A stretch of 64,000 nucleotides of DNA from Selaginella moellendorffii (lineage: Eukaryota; Streptophyta; Lycopodiopsida; Selaginellales; Selaginellaceae). This document shows, in pieces, positions 55,690-64,000 of this stretch. Made by a program: the position numbers and the translations under genes. The notes below the pieces were generated by a model. It was not told where the DNA came from and made no database searches. It worked only from the letters and a program-made list of their open reading frames with translations. Each line of letters begins with the position of its first letter. Position 1 is the stretch's first letter. The stretch is from positions 614,642 through 678,641 of the forward strand of contig NW_003314277.1 in the NCBI RefSeq assembly GCF_000143415.4. The letters run 5' to 3'.

Positions 55690-56187
55690 TGTGTGTGGAA
55701 CAAGATGGAGCTTGAGAGCACTTGTGAATCAACTTTAATGCTGGATATTCCATGGTGGTCTAGTGTGGATTTTATTAGATAGCAGGAACAATGACCACTT
55801 TCTTTTGGCAAATTTTGTTGTGGAGTATAGTCTGGTCTTCCATATGTGGTGGAAGGTGTAGCTACCTTTTCTTAACATTTCGATGCTTGTGCAGAGGGGT
55901 TGGAAGTGTTGGTTAGCAAAACCACATTTGTGGAGACTTTTTATCTCACGGATATCCATCGTGTGGATCTCATTCTTGGGATGCCATGGTTAGTGAAGGT
56001 GGATCCAAAGATAAAGTGGAGTATTAAGTGTGTCTTATTGGAGTATAATGGCATTAAAGATGTGTGGTTTCAAGAGGGAGTTCAACCTTTAGTTGTTATG
56101 CTTTCTAATACATCTTTAAAGTGGGTTTGTTATAATGGAAAAACATTTTCGAGTTATTTGCTATTTGTTTATGACATGGGGGACTAA
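55690..56187 (+). pseudogene. Gypsy A protease region
   Basis: AEGLEVLVSKTTFVETFYLT, then DIHRVDLILGMPWLVKVDPK: the ILGMPWL step is typical of the retropepsin C-terminal half. The active-site strand has decayed (LDSRNND-like at 55780). Confidence 0.7.
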
Positions 56188-56189
56188 GG

Positions 56190-56880
56190 CATGTGTGTGG
56201 GAGAAATAGCAATATGGGATGTACTTGACGAGTTTTCTGATGTTTTTCCATCTGAACTTCCTCATGGGTTGCCTTCATTATGAGGTGTGGAGCATGGGAT
56301 TACATTGGAGCCAAGGATGTGGCCAATTTACTAGTGTCCATTTTGGTTAAGTTATGCGGAGGAGCAAGAAGTTCAATGACAAGTCAAGGAGTTACTTGAG
56401 TTTAGATTTATTCAACCAAGTAAATCTTCGTTTGGTGCTTTGGTTTTACTTATGAAGAGAAGGATGATTCAATGCAAATGTGTATTAATTATTGTGCCTT
56501 GAACAAAAGTACAATAAAGGATAAAATGCCGATACCGCATGTGAATGATATCTTTGACAAGTTTGGTGAAGCACGAGTGCTTACCAAGATTGATATAAGG
56601 AGTGGATATTATCAGATTGCAATGAATGATGTATCTATCTCCAAAACAGCATTTAACACAAGCTTCAGACATTTTGAGTTTATAGTTATGCCGTTTGATT
56701 TAATGAATGCACCAGCCACATTTACTCGGTTGATGATGGAGGTATTTAGGTGTTATCTTCATGAGTTTGTGGAAATTTTCTTGGACGATATTCTTTTTTT
56801 CAGCAAAAATATGAAGGAATATAAGGTGTAGTTGCACAAGGTTCTTTTGTTACTCCATAACAGCAAACTTTATTTGTGAA
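56190..56880 (+). pseudogene. Gypsy A reverse transcriptase
   Basis: MCINYCALNKSTIKDKMPIP, LTKIDIRSGYYQIAMND (motif A), NAPATFTRLMMEVF (motif B), EIFLDDILFFSKN (motif C, both catalytic Asp). Ends at TAG 56829-56831; lead-in before 56472 has a frame change. Catalytic residues intact, frame is not. Confidence 0.88.
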
Positions 56881-57073
56881 AATCAAATGTGGTGGTAGAT
56901 GCTTTATCTCATGTTTATCATGTGACGGCGTTATGAACATGGTTTTGTCATCATTTGAGTAAGGTGGTCAATGAGTTTGGGCAGTTGGTTGAGCATGCTC
57001 AAGCTTAGGATGCTGAGGTGGCCTCTTTGTGAGACCAAATGGAAGCACCTTTTTTATTGGTGGATGGGATTCT

Positions 57074-57305
57074 TGTTATGATTTAGTGCGAAAAGACAAG
57101 GTTTAATCTTCCTAGACTATGCTATGCTTCTTCTTGAGATTCCTCACCACCCAACCACCCTCGAGCTACCTCAAAAGCTCCATTATGCTGCTGCTTCATT
57201 GTGAGCCCTATGGTAGGTTAAGTTCCTTACCCTAACATGCCTTAATATACCCTTGAGCCTCTCTTTGACCAACATTGACCACATGGTCAAAATTGGCACC
57301 TAACA
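57074..57305 (-). repeat. Gypsy A-family LTR, inverted
   Basis: 232 bp; its reverse complement starts TGTTAGGTGCC and ends ATCATAACA and matches 54336-54568. Flanks are ATTCT and ATACT (four of five match). On the right a purine tract (minus strand AAGGGGGTGGGGAAG) precedes it, as before a 3' LTR of a minus-strand copy. Confidence 0.8.
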
Positions 57306-57655
57306 ATACTTCCCCACCCCCTTCCGCCCCACTAATGAACTTTGAATCTCAATCACTAATAATGTCCTTTGGCAAACCAAAATTAAGAAAAACCTTCTCC
57401 AAGTAAACCACAACAAAGTTTGAGGTAGTAATAGTCTTCCAAAGAGCCACTAGTAAAAAAGGTGCTTCTATTTGGTCTCACAAAGAGGCCATCTTAGTAT
57501 CCTAATCCTAAGCATGCTCAACCAACTACCCAAACTTGCTAACCATCTTACTCAAATGATAAGAAAACCATATTCGTAATGCCATCACATGACAAACATA
57601 AGATAAAGCATTTGCCACCATATTTGATTTTCCCAAACGATGTTCTATAGGAAAC
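57306..57655 (-). pseudogene. Second gypsy copy, minus strand: RNase H/integrase remnant
   Basis: IEHRLGKSNMVANALSYVCH, then VVYLEKVFLNFGLPKDIISD and DSKFIS (integrase core), running into the purine tract and LTR. It resumes at 58218-58430 beyond the TRIM (MRVVRHWEEFSCK, QPQFCGVEMVVQYF-like RNase H text). Confidence 0.7.
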
Positions 57656-58217
57656 TGTAAGCTCCTAAGTTTGGACTTCTCAGGAGGTCACCCAACCCAG
57701 TACTATTCACACCCAAGGACGCTTAACCCTAAATATCCTAAGACCCTTAACCGGCCCTTTCCCTCTATATTTGAACCCCATGGATCATCTCTCAAGTCAT
57801 TCTCTTTGGTTATTTAAAATCCACCACGCTTCCCTGTAAGTTCACGCCCTCATGAACGGAAGCTGAGAGCCGCAACTCTCCCGAGAGCCCTGCTCTCTTG
57901 ACACCCTACCCCTTAAGTCGAGCCCAATGGGAGCAAATTGGACCAGTTAGATGTCAATCAATATATGGTGTGATTCCCCTAGCCAACCAACAGAGTTGAA
58001 CCCAAGACCGCTCTGATACCAAATGTAAGCTTTTGAGTTTGGACTTCCCAGGAGGTCACCTAGCCTAGTACTATTCAAATCCAAGGACACTTAACCCCAA
58101 ATATCTCAAAACCTTTAACCGATTGGAAAAGAGGTGCACTCTTGTTTATGGGCCCTTTCCCTTTATATTTGAACCCTAAAGAATCGTTTCTCAAATCGTT
58201 TTCTTTGGTTGCTTATA
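57656..58217 (-). mobile_element. TRIM element with perfect target duplication
   Basis: LTRs 57656-57818 (163 bp) and 58024-58217 (194 bp, with a roughly 29-bp extra block) flank a 205-bp interior. GAAAC stands on both sides (57651-57655, 58218-58222). The minus strand reads TGGTATCAGAGC at 58021-58010, a 12-base exact match to the tRNA-iMet primer site, two bases inside the right LTR. No coding capacity. It sits within RNase H of the minus-strand gypsy copy. Confidence 0.88.
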
Positions 58218-58822
58218 GAAACTCCCCAAACTCCATAAGCTTGACCATCCAATGAGCTCACCTAGTGTTCCTCTTGCATGAGAACTCCTCCCAATGCCTA
58301 ACCACTCGCATCACATGTTGCCTCGTAAGGTTTTGATAGATCAGCAATGTGAAGTACTGAACAACCATTTCAACACCACAAAACTGAGGCTGGGTAGTTT
58401 TTGAGCTGAGCTCAAGTCAATGAAAGTCAATATAGTCCACCAAATACAAAATTTGATGTTTAAATGATTGGTTTGGGACGAATAACAATTATATTCAAAA
58501 CTTAAGACATATTTTCAGTCCAAGAAAAAGATAAATAATATAAGTCCAATAAGAAAATAAATATCATAAGTCAAAGAAGAAACTCTATATTACCACTAAA
58601 AAATTTGACTAAAAAAAAAACTAAACTTAGTCTTCCTCAACATCCACATCCATAAAAGGAGGAGTCTATATACTATTATACTCTTTAACTGTGGGCTCTT
58701 GTTGTATATGAGCTTGTGCCATTGCTTCTGCATAACATGGCAAATTATAACTTACATCATCGATCCACCTAATATACACAACTATGATAGCGTTACTATA
58801 ATGAGAAATTTATACTTTATTA
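58218..58822 (-). other. Gypsy RNase H remainder, then AT-rich spacer
   Basis: 58218-58430 continues the minus-strand gypsy pol. 58430-58822 is AT-rich with AAGAAAATAAATAT-type words and no gene. Confidence 0.5.
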
Positions 58823-59909
58823 TCACCTGTTATGAAATGTCCCAAGAACACCTTCAAATAAACTCTCCTTCTCTAGTGCAAAAACTGCATGGCCAGTCTT
58901 TTTAGCCGCTAGCACCATCGAACCAAAATCTACTGTAGCATCAAGCATAATCCCCTTAGGAGGACAAAACAACTCTAAAAGGATTTGCATGGCCTTTGGT
59001 GAATGGTGTCGATAGTTAGGGAACTCTATATGATGGTCTTTGTTGATGACATTTAGGATGATATCTGTTGAGCTATCATATCCTAGCAATGCCAAACTTG
59101 CACGCTCATCAGCTCATATAATACTGTGACGGCAAGAATAGCAACAGAGAGTATGGTAATTCCATGCTAAAACCTACAATGAAAAGAGGCAATCAATTTA
59201 TGATATGAAAAATAAGGAAACGCAAACCTTTTGGATTCGGCCATTTGCTCCTTTTGTTTTGACTGGGATGTTTGAGAGTAGGCAGCCTAATGCAAACTCA
59301 ACAAATCTCGAGTCATCATTCTCCATCATCATTGCAAAAAGACCTCTCCAAAATAAAGAATAGGGAAGAATGACTAGCATAATGCCGTCATATCACAACA
59401 CCTTGGATGCCACATCCACCGCTTAAGAAATATGGTCTGGCTGAAGGATGTTCCAAGATAGAGTGTCGCCTTATAAAGGTGGTAATGCATTAGGCAAGTT
59501 GAAGAATGCAAGGTTGATGCTGAAGGTATTGTTCATTTCCAATCTTTGCATCCATCTATGGAACATAAAAGACTCTAGGCTCACGTCGTTGGAAAGCTGA
59601 AATTAATCCCCAATAACTATTTCCACATTGCCAACACTTCCCGTAGGAGAAAGGGGGTGAACCTGAATAATGTTCAAAATTAGGAAATATTAAAGTTAAT
59701 ACATGTTTTTTTTCATACTTGTTTATGTGAAGCCGATGAAGATAACTCTTGGAAGTCATCCTCTATAGCAGTAGGGAGGGGTGGAAAGAATGCATTTGCG
59801 CACCAGCATATAGAGTGCTGGCTAGTTTCTCCAACATCTACAACCAAATTACAATAAGCAAGGTCATTGGAAATTAAGTTTTTATTCTTTGAATGTTCTC
59901 ACTATAGAG
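58823..59909 (-). pseudogene. N4/N6 amino-methyltransferase-like gene copy 2, 3' half
   Basis: Right to left: FEHYSGSPPFSYGKCWQCGN (59670) with SPPF, the motif IV form of cytosine-N4/adenine-N6 methyltransferases; GLISAFQRREPRVFYVP; LFAMMMENDDSRFVEFALGC; then, after a GT..AG-like intron, HHSPKAMQILLELFCPPKGI, MLDATVDFGSMVLAAKKTGH and AVFALEKESLFEG, the motif X and I region. Order IV then X-I fits class beta enzymes. Motif I is weak (DATVDFGS for DPFxGSG). Stops at several points. It would methylate DNA bases; here probably dead. The 5' half is beyond the solo LTR. Confidence 0.6.
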
Positions 59910-61029
59910 TGTAAAAGACTAAATTTTCCATTCTACTTTAGTCACTTAACCACACCTCCGACCACTTGGAGGAGTCTCACTCACAACCTCTATAAGTCCT
60001 ATTTCAGACTTGGGCTTGCTAGCCCCGAGAATGGCATCCCCGCCATTCAACCTTTGCACTTGGTCTAAGTGCTCCACGTGTTCGATCCCATGACCGACAC
60101 CCCAAGATACCATCGGCATATCAGCTTGTTACGCTAAGGCCATGCCCCTTCACCTTGGTCACACCGGTGGTCTCACATCACCTGCCTCACATACCCGTCT
60201 CTCAAGGACTGGGCCATCCGTCCATGCGTGATCATCCCAGATCCACTCCTTATGATGCCCACAGACATGGGGATTAGCCTTCCCCAATATCCCTTTTCCA
60301 GTCCCCATCAAGTCCCTTTCTGTCCTTGGCCGTGTTCGTCAACACTGCCATTGGATCAAGGCCCACAGGCCCGACCACTAAGTCCCACGGTCCTCTGGGA
60401 CTTCCTCCTCACATGACCATATCCTTGGTCTCTACACTAGAGGACGGCTCCTCTTTCTTTTCACAGTCTGGGACTTTGGGGCAACATTTCGGAACACCGT
60501 GGCCTTATGCGAGCCTCATGGGTACTCTCCCTGCCTTCCGCCTTTGGGTGCTCTAGCCATGGGCTTAGAGCGAGGTTCCATTGAGCCACACCTAGTATCT
60601 AAGTAGGTAGTGCCACCCACACTTGGACTGGGAGCATCGGCCAATTGATCTCCCAGGGGAATTAGAGCCGGCTCTTGAACACTTCACCAAGCTACCCCAC
60701 TTGTCGGTCCGTGTTCACTCTAGTCTTGGACTTCCCAGTGGGCAACTCATCACCCAACACTAGGTACAGCCTTTCTGGGCCAAACTAGCCTTTCCTGGCC
60801 AAACTAGCTCCACTGCAGTCCTCCCCCTACTATACTTTTGGAGCTCACCAAACCCCCCAGGGTCTGGGAGACGAACGCTTTGGGCTTTCACCCTCTCAGA
60901 CTCGAACTTGGACTCGGACTCGGACTCAGACTTGGACTCGGACTCGGGCTTGGGCTCGGGCTTGGGCTCGGTCTCGGCCTCGGTCTCAGCCTTGGCCTCG
61001 GTCTCAGCCTCGGTCTCGGTCTCGGTCTT

Positions 61030-61063
<34 letters not shown>

Positions 61064-61607
61064 CCAGTCTCGGTCTTGATCTCGACTTTGGACTCCATCT
61101 CGGGTCCTTCTTAGACTCCATCTCGGATTCCATCTCGGGTCCATCTCAGACTCCGTCTCGGTCCATCTCGGACTCCATCTCGGACTCCATCTCGGGTCCA
61201 TCTCGGACTCCATCTCGGACTCCATCTCGGGTCCATCTCGGACTCCATCTCGGGTCCATCTTGGACTCCATCTCGGACTCCATCTCGGGTCCATCTCAGA
61301 CTCCATCTCGGACTCCATCTCGGGTCCATCTCGGACTCCATCTCGGACTCCATCTCGGGTCCATCTTGGACTCCATCTCAGACTCCATCTTGGGTCCATC
61401 TTGGACTCCATCTCGAACTCCATCTCAGGTCCCTTTTCTAGAGACTCTCTTATGGCTTGCTTCATGCTCGTTCCTTGAGCACTCCGTTGGGAGTTCAAGT
61501 CGGAGCTTTTAGTCCAAACGTGTTACGCTTGTTTGACTTTCGCTTCAGCCACTACCATGTGGTGCCCTTTCGGCTCCACTTTGGGGCTTAGGGATTTGTG
61601 TCTCACA
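59910..61607 (-). repeat. Solo LTR inserted in the methyltransferase-like gene
   Basis: 1698 bp; reverse complement starts TGTGAGACAC and ends CTTTTACA. Flanks TAGAG (59905-59909) and TGGAG (61608-61612) differ at one base. The uninterrupted homologous site in copy 1 (about 32675) confirms insertion. It contains a long CCATCTCGGACTCC minisatellite and the GTGAAAGCCCAAAGCGT core. Confidence 0.88.
60900..61435. repeat. CTCGG minisatellite (12- and 21-bp units)
   Basis: GACTCGG/GTCTCGG hexamers at 60900-61080, then units of CCATCTCGGACTCCATCTCG with GGGTCCAT variants to 61435. Stop-free in several frames; not a gene. Confidence 0.92.
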
Positions 61608-62830
61608 TGGAGCTACCTTCGTACATTTCGAGTAGTCGGGGCTGGACAAGCAGTAACAGTAGGATTTGGGGAATGAGAAATTGCTGTAGGATGAGATGGG
61701 GTAGGAGAGTTTTCAGCCAGATTCTCCACTTGTTCCTTTTTGGTTTGCTCAATATGAATCTTATCCATGTCCTGAGGCATCTCCACTCCCTTCAAAAGTG
61801 CCTTTATAATAAAGTAGAAACATAAATTACTACTAGGAAGTTTTACTCATCAAACTTGGATGACACTTGAGGTAGAGATCAAGCTCAAAAGGTGACGATG
61901 GCATTTTCCTCCACCACTCCAAGTACCATGGACAAAGTTCTTGCTCTTGCGCAGTGGGACAATGGAACTCTGGCTCATACATGCCAAGCTTCTTCCCACC
62001 AGTTAAGAGCTTGAGAAAAACACTTGCTATGTACACTGGAGCACTTGGGCAATGATTTAAATACCTACAAAAGAGCCATGATTAAATAAGCAAGTCAATT
62101 TCTTGCAATATACCTATACGCCATGTGGCACAAGAAAAATGGTTGGCTCAGCTGGTTTTTGAAATCCATGGAGCTTGAGTTGCCATCAAGAAGCCATCCA
62201 TCCCCAAGCTCTTGAAGGGAATCTTAGACATATTTTAGAAGTGTTATGCTGGTGCAGGCACTAGTAAAGGACTTTGTATCCCATGCTTGAAGTAGCTCCT
62301 CAGCAACCGCAATACTCTAAGTGATATAGAGCTTTTCCTTCATAATATTCTCAAGTTTGCTCTCCAACCTCTTATCATTGTTAGGATGCTAAATGTTGAA
62401 GAGCTCCAAGCAAGCGGTTTGTTTGTTGAAAGAGAGCTTGCTTTTTGTGATGTTATAGATCAATTCTTTAGGTGCTTTACAATTTCCTGTAAGGATAATT
62501 CAAAGTGGAATGAGAAAGATAAAAAGGATTAACTTACTGCCACAAGAGCATATCTCTACAATGCAATCCAGCCAATTTTTATCATGTCGAATGTGCACAA
62601 TCGCAAGTAGCTTCTTCACCTTTGATTTCTTCAAGTTCAAAATATGCTGCTCAACTTGTCGCAATTCAAGGTTCTTTTCCACTTCATTTGTCACTTGCAT
62701 AATCTTCAAATATTGAGTTTTGCTCCACCTTGACAATTGGCTAAAAGGAAAACTTGTGAGTAGAAAACACAAGTTTATGCAAGAAAAGGATACTTTTGCC
62801 CAAACCGCAACCAAAAAATCCACTTAATAC
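61608..62830 (-). pseudogene. N4/N6 methyltransferase-like gene copy 2, 5' half
   Basis: Right to left: LRQVEQHILNLKKSKVKKLL and VHIRHDKNWLDCIVEICSCG (62690-62540), YIASVFLKLLTGGKKLGMYE and FHCPTAQEQELCPWYLEWWR, PSSPFELDLYLKCHP (62036-61840), MPQDMDKIHIEQTKKEQVEN and a Pro/Thr/Ser-rich stretch ending TTRNVRR (61795-61613). This N-terminal region is unknown apart from coiled coils. Stops separate the blocks, though some gaps look like GT..AG introns. Confidence 0.55.
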
Positions 62831-63235
62831 CAAGTAAGCAACTCTTGGCCTTTATGTGCTACAAGCTTTTCTTAAACTTCTTCCATAACTTCACAACTAT
62901 ACAACATTGAGATTTCCTTGAGAGAAAGCATGTCAACATATTGAAAGTGCTCAATATCATGGACTAAGATATGTGCTTGGAAAGAAAACTGATTAAGCTT
63001 GTAACATAGTTGGTGAGAACAAAGATTACTAGTAAGGGATTCTTACATGTTGATCTTGTGACATGCTAAGTTAAACCTCACAACTTAGTTTCAATCCTCT
63101 ATCTCCACAAGTGTTATTAGAAGTTCCTTTTATGGGGAACTCTACTTAAGCTCTTGGTCCATTTTCCATAGCCGTATATATCAAGGAGGCATTAGGCCTA
63201 TCACTCTAAGATAGTACACTTTTCAACGCCTATGA
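62831..63235. other. Spacer, no gene seen
   Basis: Between the methyltransferase-like gene and the gypsy end; short frames only. Confidence 0.4.
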
Positions 63236-63636
63236 GTGCCTTCAAACTTTCCTCAGCCTTTGCCTCGAGCTAAAAAACAACATATTACGAACATAAAATA
63301 CAAGATGAATTTTCACCCCAACTGGCAACTGCACCTAATAAGCCGCTTTACTAATGCACTCCAGCACTTCATATGGACCAATATAATGATGAGAAAGTTT
63401 CTCACTCTTCCCACTTCACCAAGGTGTTCTGCCACTCACTTGATGAAAAGATCACCCACCTTATATTCTTAGAATTGGTGATGCTCACTAGCAAACTTCT
63501 CCATTGTATCTTGAGTTGCTTATAAATTTCGTTTGCACACCACTAGAATCTCATCAAGTTCTATGGCTAGATCAATTCCCTCAGAATCAAGTTTATCTTC
63601 AACATCTTTACTCAAATGCAATTGCAACTCTATTGC
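63236..63636 (-). pseudogene. Gypsy integrase C-terminal part
   Basis: Right to left: EKFASEHHQF, YKVGDLFIK, then LSHHYIGPYEVLECISKAAY and VQLPVGVKIHLVFYVRNML, the GPF/Y module and link to the chromodomain region of gypsy integrases. Continues from 63799-64000 beyond a short solo LTR. Stops present. Confidence 0.75.
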
Positions 63637-63798
63637 TATAGCACACTTTATCTCTCTCCTCTTAAGTCAACTGGAAAAGGGGCAATTGTTTGATGAGAGA
63701 GCCCTTAGTGCCTATTTTATCCCCCTTTATCCCCCAAGGTTCCAAGGATCCATGGTGATAGTATTTCCAAATCTCATCCCATGATTACATACGCTACA
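63637..63798 (-). repeat. Solo LTR of the TRIM family (26213)
   Basis: 162 bp; reverse complement starts TGTAGCGTATG and ends GTGCTATA, matching both LTRs of the TRIM at 26213. Flanks ATTGC and ATTGT (four of five) look like a target duplication. Inserted in gypsy integrase. Confidence 0.78.
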
Positions 63799-64000
63799 AT
63801 TGTTGTTTAAGGATGCCTTCCAAACATGGCAGAGTAAGGACTTAACTTAGTTCCACTATGTTGGCTATTGTTATATACAAATTGCACCAACGGAAGGTAT
63901 AGATCCCACTGTCCCTACCTTTGACTAAGTGTAGTATATCCTTCACAACGTGATTCACACACTTGGTTTGCCCATCCGTCTAAGTCTCCACTCGAGAGTT
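63799..64000 (-). pseudogene. Gypsy integrase core, 5' part (runs off window)
   Basis: Right to left: TDGQTKCVNHVVKDILH, then QWDLYLPLVQFVYNNSQHSG and LSPYSAMFGRHP: the TDGQTE..N step and the A-YN-S step of the gypsy integrase core. One frame change. Confidence 0.8.

Larger units (their letters stand above)
54336..57073 (+). mobile_element. Gypsy element A (5' LTR to RNase H), decayed
   Basis: 5' LTR 54336-54568 (233 bp, TGTTAAGCGCC to TTATAATA), primer site TGGTATTAGAG at 54570-54580 (one mismatch to tRNA-iMet), then gag, protease and reverse transcriptase remnants, and NVVVDALSH-type RNase H/integrase linker text at 56890-56920. Cut at 57073 by an inverted LTR. Confidence 0.82.

Noticed and set aside
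60838-61512. 224-codon open frame rich in Ser/Pro/Leu/Gly and antisense Glu/Thr- and Arg/Trp-rich frames
   Set aside because: They are translations of the CTCGG minisatellite inside a solo LTR; stop-free in several frames because of the repeat, no start context and no domain.

Overview
The window looks like a land-plant nuclear genome, most likely the lycophyte Selaginella moellendorffii or a close relative. The reasons are spliceosomal introns of only about 47-57 bp, pentatricopeptide-repeat (PPR) and tocopherol-cyclase-like sequence, TTTAGGG-type interstitial telomere repeats, many plant LTR retrotransposons primed by initiator tRNA-Met, and a scaffold gap of Ns at 16733-16832. The organism is an inference; no marker gene is present.

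Layout. 1-8.2 kb: a decayed hAT transposase gene split by a complete, very young, non-coding LTR element (a LARD, minus strand) with a perfect 5-bp target duplication. 8.2-13.9 kb: a decayed Ty3/gypsy element whose gag is interrupted by a solo LTR with a perfect target duplication. 14-20 kb: host-like sequence: a hydrophobic-hairpin fragment, a rearranged PPR pseudogene around the N gap, a tocopherol-cyclase-like gene and a tRNA-like Pol III unit. 20.4-22.3 kb: an intact two-exon nuclease-kinase gene of Crinkler-like architecture. 22.3-31.1 kb: gag/protease remnants, a miniature TRIM element and LTR fragments. 31.5-33.0 kb: a decayed copy of a gene whose second copy (58.8-62.8 kb, opposite strand) has N4/N6 amino-methyltransferase motifs.

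33.4-46.4 kb is the most unusual part. Two large genes are transcribed divergently. The leftward gene (39.0 to 33.4 kb) can be modelled as 10 coding exons after an ATG-bearing leader exon, about 1644 codons, and joins a ParB-like domain to a C-terminal FCP1/HAD phosphatase-like domain through acidic and repeat-rich linkers. The rightward gene (41.9 to 45.1 kb, about 1025 codons) encodes a protein with an RNase-H-like DDE/D transposase signature. More than 20 copies of a 22-bp near-palindrome (core GGCRTGNGGCCNCAYGCC) occur only in this block. They sit in introns, in leader introns of both genes (three copies each), in coding frames and between genes. I read the block as a large mobile element, or a domesticated one, of a kind I do not recognise.

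46.6-50.3 kb: a PIF/Harbinger element with a decayed transposase and a convergent Myb/trihelix-like gene. 51.2-52.8 kb: an intact single-exon Crinkler/RHS-type P-loop NTPase plus nuclease gene. 53.8-64 kb: nested gypsy remnants, a second TRIM with perfect target duplication and exact tRNA-iMet primer site, the second methyltransferase-like copy split by a solo LTR, and a gypsy integrase end holding a short solo LTR.

The genes that still look translatable are the nuclease-kinase gene (20.4 kb), the NTPase-nuclease gene (51.2 kb), and, apart from three in-frame TAG codons, the divergent pair at 33-45 kb. Everything else is decayed or non-coding. All family calls are by eye from motifs; no database search was run.
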